A DNA stretch of 64,000 bases from Paenibacillus sp. 32O-W (GCF_007679495.1 NZ_VEGP01000004.1:82400-146399), one strand, 5' to 3'; positions 9,320 through 18,002 are shown, counted from the first letter of the stretch. Translations and numbers: made by a program. Notes: generated from the letters alone by a model not told the origin.

Positions 9320-9913
9320 TTATTGCTTAAATTTCAACCCGGCTAATATAAAATCGGCCGTATGACGGATCTCAAGGCTCGAATCCTTCTCCAAAGCCTG
9401 GCTGGACTCGATAAGGAAGGAGTCATATGCCGGATATACCAGTATGGAAGCAATGAACATCAGGACCAAATCCAACGATTCATAATGAAACACACCATTT
9501 TCTCTACCATTAATAAGTATCTTCTTGAGATAAGAGAAATAGGGTGAGATGATTCTGCTAATCACTTGCTTCCGGGGACTATCGGTTGATAGTTCGTGTC
9601 TTAAAATCATGTTAAACTGCTTGTCCTGCTTCCGCAAGTTTATAAAAATGTCAACGAAGGAGCGCAGGGCCTCTTCAGGGTCCGCGATATCCTCATGCTT
9701 ATCAAGTTTATGTCCATTATTCAGATATAAGGATTCAATGACCGTGTAATAGAGATTTTCTTTGGAGCCGAAATAATAGGAAACAAGAGCCAGATTGGCA
9801 TCAGCCGCCTCACAGATTTGCCGGACGGAAGTCCCGTCGTAGCCATTGTTGGCAAAACAGACTTTGGCTGCTTCCAGAATTCTTTTTTTCGATTCGTCCT
9901 GTTTATGATTCAT
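9320..9913 (-). CDS. TetR family transcriptional regulator
   Basis: A 197-residue repressor-type protein. The N-terminal helix-turn-helix reads RILEAAKVCFANNGYDGTSV followed by RQICEAADANLALVSYYFGSKENLY, the standard TetR signature with the YYF-K-ENLY recognition end. The C-terminal ligand domain resembles the TetR_C group typical of YbiH/CecR-like proteins. The start at 9913 is preferred over 9943 because GGAGGA lies just upstream of it. No adjacent operon is obviously its target: the kinase pair ends on the other strand and the coat gene lies beyond a terminator. It may regulate itself or a distant gene. Confidence 0.88.
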   Translation of the reverse strand: MNHKQDESKKRILEAAKVCFANNGYDGTSVRQICEAADANLALVSYYFGSKENLYYTVIESLYLNNGHKLDKHEDIADPEEALRSFVDIFINLRKQDKQFNMILRHELSTDSPRKQVISRIISPYFSYLKKILINGRENGVFHYESLDLVLMFIASILVYPAYDSFLIESSQALEKDSSLEIRHTADFILAGLKFKQ

Positions 9914-10040
9914 TCCTATCCTCCGCGAAAATTCATTTATCACGATTATAGTAAATTTAGACTAAAACTACAAACCGTAAGGATTAAGGATGTGCCAAAA
10001 GGTTTCTTGTTTTCGCATCCGACCCGATTACCGGACCGGC

Positions 10041-10085
10041 AAAAACGGGCCGACACCTTTCCGTTAAGGAAGGTGTCAGCCCGTT
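10041..10085 (-). terminator. Intrinsic terminator of the CotD-like gene
   Basis: A long stem (aaaaacgggc/gcccgttttt, continued by gacacctttcc/ggaaggtgtc) with a gttaa loop lies just past the minus-strand coat gene. The T run on the minus strand is the left arm. Confidence 0.85.
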
Positions 10086-10109
10086 TTTCAGTGTACGGCA
10101 GGGGGTGAA

Positions 10110-10343
10110 TTAATATCTGCCTATTCCTTTTGACTTGGAAGGATAGTTAGCGGCGCCGGCGACCTCGTCTCTTTCGGAATAAGTGTAATAATGGCAAGGT
10201 ACGGGGACACAATGATGGCGGTTAACTACTTCTATCGGATGAATGACCGGGACAACCTGCGGATGATAATAGTCTCTTACTACCCGAGAGGTCGGAGCAA
10301 TCACCGGTTTTGCTGGAGGACATGGATTATGATGACAATGCAT
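10110..10343 (-). CDS. CotD family spore coat protein
   Basis: A 77-residue His- and Cys-rich protein starting MHCHHNPCPP. It carries the CotD-family core PTSRVVRDYYHPQVVPVIHP followed by IEVVNRHHCVPVPCHYYTYS. CotD is an inner spore coat protein of Bacillus made late in the mother cell. The start at 10343 has AAGGAG 9 bases upstream; the longer reading frame to 10412 would begin in untranslated sequence. A sigma-K promoter is expected, but I could not mark one with confidence. The gene stands alone between two terminator or intergenic regions. It supports an endospore-forming host. Confidence 0.85.
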   Translation of the reverse strand: MHCHHNPCPPAKPVIAPTSRVVRDYYHPQVVPVIHPIEVVNRHHCVPVPCHYYTYSERDEVAGAANYPSKSKGIGRY

Positions 10344-10664
10344 TCTGATCAACTCCTTCTTGACCAAGTATACTAACACTATACGCCGGCAAGGCGAATG
10401 GAGACTGTTCATTAGTCTAGATAACTGCTCTTTTTAGGCAAAATGGGGGATAGCCTACAGCTCTTTGGGCCCTTGCGGACATTGGGATGCTGGGAGCCAT
10501 ATGACTGACTGATGCTAATTCCATGGAGCCTTACGGCGAACCATAATAGAGAACCTGAACGAATATGGTAAACTAAATGAAGAAGGCTTGGTTTGCTAAT
10601 TCACTCCATGATACGGACGCGAAAGTGGCCGAGCTCCATTGGATGACAAGAGGAGGAAGTTCTT
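10344..10664. other. Intergenic region between coat gene and dehydrogenase
   Basis: This 321-base stretch holds the promoter region of the minus-strand coat gene and the upstream region of the plus-strand dehydrogenase. A weak extended -10 (TGGTAAACT at 10566-10574) could serve the dehydrogenase. I see no gene, RNA or repeat in it. Confidence 0.4.
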
Positions 10665-11660
10665 ATGAAGCCTAAAGTGTTCATAACCAAACCGATACCG
10701 AAGGATGTGCTGGATTATATTTCCCGTCATGCCTCTGTCGATGTATGGGAGTCGGAAGGTCCCGTTCCGGAGCAGGTATTACGGGGAAAACTGTCTGAGG
10801 CGGAGGGGCTTCTAACCTCCGGATTGCGGGTCGACGGCCGACTGCTGGATCTGGCTCCCCGGTTAAGGGTGGTGAGCAGCATTTCGGTCGGGTACAATCA
10901 TCTGGACGTAGCGGAGCTGGCCCGGCGGAGGATCATGGCCACGCATACTCCGGGTGTGCTGGATGAAACGGTGGCTGATCTGATCTTTGGGCTTATTCTG
11001 GCCGCGGCCCGCCGTATACCGGAATTGGACCATTACGTCCGTGCGGGACGGTGGAAGGCGGGAAGCCAGGAGCATCTGTTCGGAATAGACGTACACCATG
11101 CGGTGCTGGGCATCGTTGGAATGGGACGGATTGGCGAGGCTGTAGCAAGAAGGGCCAAATTCGGCTTCGGAATGGAGATTTTGTATGCGAACCGGACCAG
11201 GAAGCCGGAGGCCGAAGCGGAGCTGGGGGCACGGCATTGCGATTTGAACGAACTGTTGGAGCTGGCCGATTATATGGTGCTGATGGTTCCGCTAACCGAA
11301 CAGACCAGGCAAATGATCGGGGCCGAGCAGTTTGCGCGGATGAAGCCGACAGCCGTCTTCGTGAACGCTTCCCGCGGGCAAACGGTGGATGAACAGGCGC
11401 TGGTGGAAGCGCTGCGGAACGGCACGATTCGCTCGGCCGGATTGGATGTCTTCGCGGAGGAGCCGATTAGCGGCGACCATCCGCTCGTCTCTCTGCCGAA
11501 TACGGTGCTGGTTCCCCATATCGGCTCGGCAACCGCGAAGACACGGTATGATATGGCCAAGCTTGCTGCCCAAGACTTGGTGGCCGCTCTGCAGGGCAGA
11601 CGCCCCGCTCATCCGCTTCCCGAGCTTCGCTCCTTGCTGGAGGATAACTTGCCGGGGTGA
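10665..11660 (+). CDS. D-2-hydroxyacid dehydrogenase (glyoxylate/hydroxypyruvate reductase type)
   Basis: A 331-residue enzyme of the NAD(P)-dependent D-isomer-specific 2-hydroxyacid dehydrogenase family. It has the nucleotide-binding motif GIVGMGRIGEAVARRA near residue 150, the substrate Arg in NASRGQTVDE, the catalytic Glu in LDVFAEEP, and the catalytic His in VPHIGSAT. These enzymes interconvert 2-keto acids such as glyoxylate or hydroxypyruvate and D-2-hydroxyacids in the cytosol. A GAGGAGG site precedes the ATG. It appears to be transcribed alone. GTG and CTG codons and G+C are high here relative to the AT-rich flanks, but this is normal for core genes in the window. Confidence 0.92.
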   Translation: MKPKVFITKPIPKDVLDYISRHASVDVWESEGPVPEQVLRGKLSEAEGLLTSGLRVDGRLLDLAPRLRVVSSISVGYNHLDVAELARRRIMATHTPGVLDETVADLIFGLILAAARRIPELDHYVRAGRWKAGSQEHLFGIDVHHAVLGIVGMGRIGEAVARRAKFGFGMEILYANRTRKPEAEAELGARHCDLNELLELADYMVLMVPLTEQTRQMIGAEQFARMKPTAVFVNASRGQTVDEQALVEALRNGTIRSAGLDVFAEEPISGDHPLVSLPNTVLVPHIGSATAKTRYDMAKLAAQDLVAALQGRRPAHPLPELRSLLEDNLPG

Positions 11661-11786
11661 TTGCCGTAATCACCGACGATGTCAATGGATTGCCGCTCAG
11701 TCTGTCAGATGGTCAAAATTGATTCTCTTGCCATATGGCTCTTTAATAAGTTTTATTATTTGTCAAATTTGCCTGGACGGGTGTCA

Positions 11787-11815
11787 TTGACACCCCCATC
11801 TTCTTATACTACTAT
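11787..11815 (+). promoter_or_regulatory. SigmaA promoter of ccdA
   Basis: A perfect -35 TTGACA is followed after 17 bp by TACTAT. A small inverted repeat, gggtgtc-att-gacaccc, overlaps the -35 and could be an operator. Confidence 0.6.
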
Positions 11816-11871
11816 TTGTAGTGTGATGTACAGCCGTTGGCCTGCGGCTATATACAGATAAGAAGGTGATT

Positions 11872-12588
11872 GTGCTGAATGCTGCCGATTTAAGCCTCTG
11901 GATCGTTTTCGGAGCAGGCATCCTCTCGTTCGTCTCGCCCTGCTGTCTTCCTTTGTACCCGTCCTATCTGTCTTATATTACGGGAGTGTCGGTTAAAGAT
12001 CTTCAGGAAGGCAAAGGATTATTGGAGAGACGAGCGATGCTCCACACCGTTTTCTTCATACTGGGATTTTCCATTATTTTCGTTGCCCTTGGATTCTCTT
12101 TAAGCTTTATCGGGTCCTTCTTCGCGGAATATCAAAACCTGATCCGCAAGCTGGGCGGTATCTTCATTGCCGTCATGGGGCTGATTATGTTGGGGATATT
12201 TACGCCCAAAGCATTGATGAAGGACCGCCGGTTTACTTTCCGGAGCAAGCCGCTCGGGTACTTCGGGTCTGTCCTCGTAGGTGTGACCTATGCAGCCGGC
12301 TGGACACCCTGTGTCGGCCCTATCTTGGCCGCTGTTATCACTCTTGGAGTAAGCAATCCGGATCAGGCTTTCTTCTATACGCTAGCCTATACGATCGGAT
12401 TTGCCATTCCATTCTTCATCATGGCTTTCTTCATTGGCAAGATGAAATGGATGATGCGGCGTTCCGGGTTGATTATGAAAATAGGCGGGGGCCTGATGGT
12501 CCTTACAGGGATTTTGCTATACACCGACCAAATGACGAAAATCACCATTTATTTTATCGAACTATATGGGGGCTTTACCGGATTCTAG
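11872..12588 (+). CDS. ccdA: Cytochrome c biogenesis protein CcdA
   Basis: A 238-residue polytopic membrane protein of the CcdA/DsbD family, which passes electrons from cytosolic thioredoxin across the membrane to thiol-disulfide proteins outside, for cytochrome c maturation and, in Bacillus, spore cortex synthesis. Six hydrophobic helices are seen. The two redox motifs are present: SFVSPCCLPLYPSYLSYITG near the start of helix 1 and AAGWTPCVGPILAA in helix 4. The GTG start at 11872 follows GAAGGTGA; GTG at 11866 is also possible. A clear promoter lies at 11787-11815. No ResA-like thioredoxin gene is adjacent. Confidence 0.92.
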   Translation: MLNAADLSLWIVFGAGILSFVSPCCLPLYPSYLSYITGVSVKDLQEGKGLLERRAMLHTVFFILGFSIIFVALGFSLSFIGSFFAEYQNLIRKLGGIFIAVMGLIMLGIFTPKALMKDRRFTFRSKPLGYFGSVLVGVTYAAGWTPCVGPILAAVITLGVSNPDQAFFYTLAYTIGFAIPFFIMAFFIGKMKWMMRRSGLIMKIGGGLMVLTGILLYTDQMTKITIYFIELYGGFTGF

Positions 12589-12640
12589 TCTCGCTATAAC
12601 TCTTCTCTATAATTACATTAATAGGAAAATGAAAGATGAA

Positions 12641-12669
12641 TTGACAATGTCTTCCTTCTGTAGTATAGT
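12641..12669 (+). promoter_or_regulatory. Strong sigmaA promoter for the cold-inducible gene
   Basis: TTGACA and TATAGT are separated by exactly 17 bp, the best promoter match in the window. The predicted start near 12676 leaves a leader of about 195 bases before the ydjO-like gene. Confidence 0.75.
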
Positions 12670-12675
12670 TATGCT

Positions 12676-12870
12676 TATATAAGGCATTTCGCTCGTTGGA
12701 GCGGGATGCCTTCGTTTCTCTATAGGAATGTGGCAACTTGCCGGTTTAAAGGGTGGTGATGACGCCATGCATGTTCTTGTTCTTGGAACATAACACCTAT
12801 CAGCCGTTCGCAGCTTGGATTTGAGGCTGCAGGAGCAAGTCCAACAGGATTATAATAGAACAGGTGAAGG
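12676..12870 (+). promoter_or_regulatory. Long structured 5' leader of the ydjO-like gene
   Basis: The leader begins with a hairpin at 12680-12713 (aaggcat...cgctc paired with gagcg...atgcctt) and contains a good SD-like run (AAAGGGTGGTG, 12748-12758) followed by short open frames starting at 12767 and 12771. The main gene is preceded by a second SD (AGGTGAAGG). Long leaders are typical of cold-shock genes, where they fold differently at low temperature. A temperature-responsive role is my inference. Confidence 0.45.
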
Positions 12871-13068
12871 ATGGATATGAAAAATTTTCCTAACAAAAGC
12901 AAATCGGAGAAGGAACCTCCTGTCATTGAGGCGAAAGTATGGATATGTACGGGAGGTCAGTGTCCGGGCTGGATGCGGGCGGAGTTTACTTTCGCGGAAC
13001 AGCCGGAATGCCCGCTGTGTCACTCGGAGATGAGCCTTGGGGTTAAAGTGGTGCCTAAAATATCGTAA
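12871..13068 (+). CDS. Cold-inducible protein of the YdjO/CIL family
   Basis: A 65-residue protein of the YdjO-related family. It shows the family core VWICTGGQCPGWMRAEF followed by PECPLCHSEM, a four-cysteine zinc-ribbon arrangement (C-x4-C and C-x2-C). Homologues in Bacillus and Paenibacillus are cold-inducible and often lie beside cspA-type genes; no csp gene is adjacent here. Two in-frame starts exist, 12871 and 12877. The latter has GAAGG at ideal spacing. The molecular function is unknown; nucleic-acid binding is a reasonable guess from the zinc ribbon. It is followed by the sporulation gene at 13097 in the same direction and probably cotranscribed with it. Confidence 0.85.
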   Translation: MDMKNFPNKSKSEKEPPVIEAKVWICTGGQCPGWMRAEFTFAEQPECPLCHSEMSLGVKVVPKIS

Positions 13069-13096
13069 ACAATATCTCCACGAAAGGGGAACTTCT

Positions 13097-13291
13097 ATGA
13101 TTCAAGTGAAGGAATTTTTAGATACTCATAATTCATCCGCCGAGAAGAAAACGAACGATTTTCTAGCGACTCTACGTGACGATCAACTGATTGATATTAA
13201 ATATTCTACCGGGATGAAAACATTCGGCACGACAACGGAGCAAAGAAGCTATATTCTAGTTATTTATAAAGCCGACCCACCTTCCAAATAG
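13097..13291 (+). CDS. Cse60-type sporulation protein
   Basis: A 64-residue acidic/basic mixed protein beginning MIQVKEFLDTHNSSAEKK and containing VNxFL-like (TNDFLATLRDDQLIDIKYS) and RSYILVIYK segments, which match the small Cse60 family first described as a sporulation gene product transcribed by sigma-E in Bacillus subtilis. The ATG has AAAGGGGA 7 bases upstream. It follows the ydjO-like gene by 28 bases and precedes a clear terminator, so the two may share a transcript; a separate mother-cell promoter inside the gap cannot be excluded. No membrane segment or catalytic motif is seen. Function is unknown. Confidence 0.8.
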   Translation: MIQVKEFLDTHNSSAEKKTNDFLATLRDDQLIDIKYSTGMKTFGTTTEQRSYILVIYKADPPSK

Positions 13292-13380
13292 TAGAACCGG
13301 ATCTGTGGCAGGCCTTCCGGGGAACTCTGTCTATCCTGAGTGAAGTCCGAATAGTCGATCAGACAGTCCCTCGCTCGTTT

Positions 13381-13427
13381 CAGCGCGCCTGAACCGTCCT
13401 TGACGGCAGGGCGCTGTTTAATTTTAT
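13381..13427 (+). terminator. Intrinsic terminator after the cse60-like gene
   Basis: The outer arms are cagcgc and gcgctg, the inner arms ccgtc and gacgg, and the hairpin is followed by TTTAATTTTAT. Confidence 0.8.
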
Positions 13428-13437
13428 GCAAAGTAAA

Positions 13438-13466
13438 TTGCTGAATAAAGCAGATTTCATTATGCT
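13438..13466 (+). promoter_or_regulatory. Probable promoter of the sensor kinase gene
   Basis: TTGCTG and TATGCT are separated by 17 bp, directly downstream of the terminator and about 37 bases ahead of the kinase start. Confidence 0.4.
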
Positions 13467-13502
13467 TGTAGTATTAGATGCGGGAAATTAGGAGAGCTTG
13501 CC

Positions 13503-15011
13503 ATGAAAAGACAGATCAGGAGCTTATTTTCGGGTAAAAATATGCTGATATATTTTTTTGTCGTGATTATACCTGTGCTCGCGTCTAGTTATCAATACTA
13601 TAGCGTAATAACCGGCAAGATAGAGGGCAGGCTGTCCGATAAGGTCATGAAAGAAGCGGTTCAGAACAGTCTGTATATAGAAAATTTTATGGTAGAGACC
13701 GTGGGCAGGATCGAAACGCTGGCTCTGACCATATCGGCCAAGGATAATCCGGCATGGATTCAAGAGATGCTGTCCAAGATGCATCAACTGGATCCCCGTT
13801 TCTCAGGTTTTATCTGGGCATCTGACACCGGTCAGATTCGGCTCAGCTCCATTCCATTCGACGGAAAGCTAAATTTGAGCGACCGCTCTTATTTTACCGA
13901 AGCCATCCGTACCGGCCGTTCTCAAATATCGGAAGCTTATTTCGGACGAATAAACGGAAATTACATTGTATCGGTGGCTACGCCTGTTATCGATTCCGAG
14001 GAACAAATTATCGGGGTATTGATCGGAAGCGTCAATCTTCAGGTCATGAGCGAGTATGTTAATCAACTGTCCAACTCGGAAGTCCGGCTTTATGATCATT
14101 ATGGGAATTTACTGTTTCTGTCCAACTCTTCCGGCAAAATTCGTCATCCGGTTTCTGCGCAATACGAACTGAATAATGTTCCCTGGAAGCTGGAGGTCGT
14201 CATTGACCTCTTTCATCCGGATTTCTCCGGCAGGCTTCTTCTGTTTGTCGTCTTTGCGTTTATTCTGGCGAATGGTTGCTTTATGATATTCCAGCTGTGG
14301 AGGATGAGGAGAAACCTGCAGAAGGAAAGGGAGCAGAATGAGGCGCAGAAGCTGAAATTGATCGGTACGATTGCAGCCAGTACGGCCCATGAAATTCGTA
14401 ATCCTTTGACAGGAATTAAAGGCTTCATCAGTCTGCTCAGCGAGAAATACACGGATGAGAAGGATCAATACTTCTTCAGCCTCATTAAAAAGGAAATTGA
14501 CCGGATCAATTCCATCGTCAGTGAATTGCTGATCATCGGCAAGCCCGCGGAGACGGAGGCGACCCAGGAAGTGAGTCCGCTTGAAGAGATCTTGACGGAT
14601 ATCCTGCCTCTGATAGAATCGGAAGCCCATCTGTATAATGTGAGCCTGCTTGTTGATATTCCTGACAGACCTCTGCCCGTCCGCTGCTCCAAGGTCCATA
14701 TCAAGCAGGTTCTTCTGAACCTCGTCAAGAATGCATTGGAGGCGATGGTTTCCGGAGGAGAGCTGACGATTAGAATACTGGCGGAGAAGCAGCAGCTGAC
14801 GATTATCGTATCCGATACCGGAATCGGGATGTCCAGGCAGGTCGTTAAGGAAATCTTTACTCCTTTCTTTACATTAAAACCGAATGGCACCGGATTAGGG
14901 TTAGTCGTCTGCCAGAATATTATTGAAAGCTGCGGTGGGGTTATCCACATCGAAAGCGAGCCCGGCAAAGGAACGGATGTGTTCATCCGTCTGCCTTTGG
15001 TTCAGACGTAG
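13503..15011 (+). CDS. Membrane sensor histidine kinase with extracellular Cache-type sensor
   Basis: A 502-residue kinase. A first membrane segment at about 11-29 and a second at about 243-266 enclose a 210-residue extracellular domain of dCache type (PRFSGFIWASDTGQIRLSS, DRSYFTEAIRTGRSQISEAY, GNYIVSVATPV). The cytosolic part has the H box with His296 in STAHEIRNPLTGIKGF, the N box LLNLVKNALEAM, and the ATP-binding loops DTGIGM and NGTGLGLVV. There is no HAMP, PAS or receiver domain. The catalytic core is of the class that includes the Bacillus sporulation and AtoS-like kinases; the ligand may be a small organic acid or amino acid. No response regulator gene is adjacent, so it is an orphan kinase, possibly feeding the phosphorelay. 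Confidence 0.9.
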   Translation: MKRQIRSLFSGKNMLIYFFVVIIPVLASSYQYYSVITGKIEGRLSDKVMKEAVQNSLYIENFMVETVGRIETLALTISAKDNPAWIQEMLSKMHQLDPRFSGFIWASDTGQIRLSSIPFDGKLNLSDRSYFTEAIRTGRSQISEAYFGRINGNYIVSVATPVIDSEEQIIGVLIGSVNLQVMSEYVNQLSNSEVRLYDHYGNLLFLSNSSGKIRHPVSAQYELNNVPWKLEVVIDLFHPDFSGRLLLFVVFAFILANGCFMIFQLWRMRRNLQKEREQNEAQKLKLIGTIAASTAHEIRNPLTGIKGFISLLSEKYTDEKDQYFFSLIKKEIDRINSIVSELLIIGKPAETEATQEVSPLEEILTDILPLIESEAHLYNVSLLVDIPDRPLPVRCSKVHIKQVLLNLVKNALEAMVSGGELTIRILAEKQQLTIIVSDTGIGMSRQVVKEIFTPFFTLKPNGTGLGLVVCQNIIESCGGVIHIESEPGKGTDVFIRLPLVQT

Positions 15012-15072
15012 GAATCTGTCCGGCGAAGCATAACAAGTTCCCAATTCCAATTCAAGCCATACTTTGCGTTCG

Positions 15073-15108
15073 AGCATCCCTACTTCATTATAGGGGGATG
15101 CTTTTTAT
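15073..15108 (+). terminator. Intrinsic terminator of the sensor kinase gene
   Basis: Arms agcatccc and gggatgct are followed by TTTTTATTATT. Confidence 0.85.
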
Positions 15109-15141
15109 TATTGGACTGCTTTCGTAAATTAGGATAAGAAA

Positions 15142-15171
15142 TTGGGCTTTGCTTGCATTTTTTGCTAAAAT
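15142..15171 (+). promoter_or_regulatory. Promoter of the Nudix hydrolase gene
   Basis: TTGGGC lies 18 bp ahead of an extended -10, TGCTAAAAT. Confidence 0.45.
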
Positions 15172-15310
15172 AATAACCAGAGTTCTCGAAGTCGGGTGAA
15201 AACATGGAACTAAGCAGAAAATAATCCATAAATCACTTTACTTCCTGGCAAACGGAATTGGGAATCAAACCATCGAGTTCAAGATGCATAAGTTGAAGGA
15301 GTTTACGATT

Positions 15311-15760
15311 ATGATCCAAAATGAGCGGAGCGATGAATCGATCCAGGTGGTTAAGGTGCTGGCCGTTCATCGGCACAAAATTGTGATCGTCAGACAATTC
15401 AGACGGTCTATGAACGAATATACGTATGAGCTTCCCGGAGGACGGCTGGAGAACGGGGAGCACCCCAAAGCGGCTGCGCTTAGAGAAATGCAGGAAGAAA
15501 CCGGATTGAAATGCAATCGTCTGACCGAATTGGGGACTTTCATCGATTCGGAGCGAAGAGTGGCCGCCGGTTTATATTTCACTAATGACATCATAGCGGA
15601 AGGACCCCAGAATCTCGAGCCGGACGAACGAATTGAGGTTCGTCTGGTTGGAATTGAAGAGGCGCTCTCCAATGTCCTTCATCGCAGATGGAGAGACCCG
15701 AGACTCGGGGTCGCCCTTATTCTTGCCCGATCCAAAGGATATTTGGACAAGAGAGGATAA
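15311..15760 (+). CDS. Nudix hydrolase (ADP-ribose pyrophosphatase-like)
   Basis: A 149-residue enzyme with a perfect Nudix box (G-x5-E-x7-REU-x-EE-x-GU) running from GGRLENG through REMQEETGL. The preceding YELPGG is typical of the NudF/ADP-ribose pyrophosphatase branch. Such enzymes hydrolyse nucleoside diphosphates linked to another moiety. The ATG at 15311 is chosen because AAGGAG lies 9 bases upstream; the frame is open upstream to 15200 but an earlier ATG (15284) has no ribosome binding site. It ends 32 bases before the end of the converging LTA-synthase gene, and I see no terminator in that gap. Confidence 0.85.
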   Translation: MIQNERSDESIQVVKVLAVHRHKIVIVRQFRRSMNEYTYELPGGRLENGEHPKAAALREMQEETGLKCNRLTELGTFIDSERRVAAGLYFTNDIIAEGPQNLEPDERIEVRLVGIEEALSNVLHRRWRDPRLGVALILARSKGYLDKRG

Positions 15761-15792
15761 GTCTGCCTTCGGTAATAACGGGGCAATCGGAT

Positions 15793-17937
15793 TCATTTCG
15801 TACCGGCACCGGCATATCCCCCTCCCTCTGCCGCAGAAACGGTTACAGTCCAAGTTTCCGATTCGGCTATGACCGTTTCCTTATCGTCAAGAATTTTGAC
15901 CTGCAGTTCCCATTGGCCTGGCTTATAAATATCAGATTGCGGGTGAACAACGATCTGCTGCTCGCTGATCCATTCGGTCGGCTGAGGCTTCCCGTTTATA
16001 TAAACAACGCTAAGCGGGGCGAAGGCCCGGCCCTTAATCGGGACAGATGCCTCCTTAGCTGTCAGGGGCAGACTCTGGCCGATCACCAGCGGTTCGGTGG
16101 GGAAGGGTCCCAGTATCATTGGATCATATCCTAATGTGAAGCCGGGCTGCACAATGCTGTCCTTCCATCCGGAGTAGCCATGCTGCTCCCCGAAGAGAAT
16201 ATCATATTGCAGCGCTTCATATTCCTTAAGATCTTCGTCGCGTACTCCCATTCTTACATAGTAATCTTTGGGCGGAATGACCGGGATACGGCGGCCCAAG
16301 TCAAGCAGGTAATCGGTATAATAGCTTCCTCCGACCTTAGCCAGTTCCAGAATATAGGGGCCCAGGAAAGAAGGGCTGAGGTTAATGGCCTCTTGCTTGT
16401 TCGGCAAATAGTTGTTCCATACGATAACGGGTACACGGTACATTTTGTCAAGAAAGTCGGGGTCATTCTCCTGCAAATACCCTACATCTTTGTAAACCTT
16501 GTAGTCATCCCCGAGGAAAGGGAGATGATCACCGAAGAAAGCGAGTATAGTCGGTTCCTCCGAGGCGCTGAAATATTCCACCAGCTGCCTCAGCATATCA
16601 TCCGCCCCTTTGGTCCCTTGAGCATAAGTCTCCAGCATCCCTCTGGATTCCTCGGACATTCTGCCCTCCACCCGAATCGTATTTTGCTTGAATTTCCCCG
16701 GATAATAATGAAAGTGGTTTTGCATCGTATTGGCGAAAATAAATGCCGGGCCCTCCGTTCTTTCGGTTTCGGAAATAATGACGTTGGCGACCTCTTTGTC
16801 CGCGATATAAGGGCCTTCATATACCGGCTTGAGAAATTCCATACTAATATATTGGGAGAAGCCGAAGTATTCATAAACCTTATCGCTGTTGAAATACCAA
16901 TGGTGGAAAGGACTGATGGCTTTCGCCGTGTAGCCCTGTCTGGTTAGTATGCTTGCGAGGGAATCGACCGGACGGTTGATATATTGATTATAGGCGATGG
17001 AGCCTTGCGGCAGGAAACGCATGGAAAGGCCTGTCAGCACTTCAAATTCGACATTGGCCGTACCGCCTCCGAATTGGGGGGATAACAGCGTGCCGCTTGG
17101 ATAGTCGTGCTGCAGAGAGTGATAGAACTCCAGAGGGTCCCGGCTGAATTTAACGTCTTTAAGAACGGTCGGATCCCACAGAGATTCGCTCAGGACTACA
17201 ATGACGTTCGGTGGCCGGGACTCTCCGGCCGGGGTCGGCGGCTGATACTGACTAACGATGGCTTCTACCGTATCCGTATCCATCCTGTCTTGGGAATTTT
17301 GGAACAGAAGCTTCACATTCATCAGCGATGCGAGGGCGAATCCGTTCTCCTTGACATTATCCGCCTGGTTATAATCGATCGTTTCGAAGCCTAACGTCTT
17401 CTGCAGGGGAGGGAAATCCGTATATAGAAAGGTCAGAAGCAATAAGGAAGAAGAGGCGAGAACCCATCTTTCCTTGCCATATATGCGGACGGGAGAAGGG
17501 GGAAGTCTGTATTGTAACCCATAGCTTCCCGCCAGGAAAACAATAAGCGCGGCCAGAATGGGAAAGGTAAATAAATTTGTGATATACGGTATCATATCCC
17601 TGGTTTCGCCGGCGAGCAGGAAATCCCAGGGAAGCAGCGGGACATGGAGGATCTTCAGCTTGATCCCGCTAACCCATGAGAAAATAAGAATAACGGGCCC
17701 AATGCTCCAATAGGCGGCCCGGGGTCTTCCCGTAAGGGCGGAAATAAGCAGCAGGAAGCCAAGAACGGTCAGCACATTGAAGCCAAAGTGGGCGAAGCTC
17801 CGCCATGTCCACTCCAATGCCTGGAGTGCATTTCCACGGCTAAGCACCTCAGAAATCCATACTATCCAAACGGAAGACAGAACAATTACATATCTGGACT
17901 TCGCATATCCGGCCACTGGTTTTACCCATCGGTCCAT
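15793..17937 (-). CDS. LTA synthase-family sulfatase-like membrane enzyme with C-terminal Ig-like domain
   Basis: A 714-residue protein. Five hydrophobic segments fill roughly residues 15-165. The extracellular alkaline-phosphatase-like domain has the metal Glu in VVLSESLWDP, the catalytic-Thr motif GGGTANVEFEVLTG, and the metal-binding FFGDHLPFLGDD. LtaS-type enzymes move glycerol-phosphate from phosphatidylglycerol onto lipoteichoic acid; this subfamily may act on other lipid or glycan acceptors. Residues about 600-700 form an IPT/TIG-like beta domain (VYINGKPQPTEWISEQQIVV) absent from classical LtaS. A paralogue with the same layout is at 33386. The promoter and a leader motif are described separately. 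The extreme C-terminus is Gly/Ala rich. Confidence 0.9.
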   Translation of the reverse strand: MDRWVKPVAGYAKSRYVIVLSSVWIVWISEVLSRGNALQALEWTWRSFAHFGFNVLTVLGFLLLISALTGRPRAAYWSIGPVILIFSWVSGIKLKILHVPLLPWDFLLAGETRDMIPYITNLFTFPILAALIVFLAGSYGLQYRLPPSPVRIYGKERWVLASSSLLLLTFLYTDFPPLQKTLGFETIDYNQADNVKENGFALASLMNVKLLFQNSQDRMDTDTVEAIVSQYQPPTPAGESRPPNVIVVLSESLWDPTVLKDVKFSRDPLEFYHSLQHDYPSGTLLSPQFGGGTANVEFEVLTGLSMRFLPQGSIAYNQYINRPVDSLASILTRQGYTAKAISPFHHWYFNSDKVYEYFGFSQYISMEFLKPVYEGPYIADKEVANVIISETERTEGPAFIFANTMQNHFHYYPGKFKQNTIRVEGRMSEESRGMLETYAQGTKGADDMLRQLVEYFSASEEPTILAFFGDHLPFLGDDYKVYKDVGYLQENDPDFLDKMYRVPVIVWNNYLPNKQEAINLSPSFLGPYILELAKVGGSYYTDYLLDLGRRIPVIPPKDYYVRMGVRDEDLKEYEALQYDILFGEQHGYSGWKDSIVQPGFTLGYDPMILGPFPTEPLVIGQSLPLTAKEASVPIKGRAFAPLSVVYINGKPQPTEWISEQQIVVHPQSDIYKPGQWELQVKILDDKETVIAESETWTVTVSAAEGGGYAGAGTK

Positions 17938-17993
17938 GCTATCGCTCTCCCGGAACAGTTTAAGATTTTGTAAATATATGATTACGCTTACAC

Positions 17994-18002
17994 ATTATAT
18001 CA
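17994..18002 (-). promoter_or_regulatory. Extended -10 promoter of the LTA synthase-like gene
   Basis: On the minus strand, TGATATAAT is a perfect extended -10, with TTTAAC 17 bp upstream. The motif TTACAAAATCTT follows at 17973-17962 in the leader and recurs before the paralogue at 35455. Confidence 0.5.

Noticed and set aside
16180..16947. 255-codon plus-strand open frame
   Set aside because: It is antisense to the LTA synthase-like gene, whose catalytic motifs are clear in the other strand.
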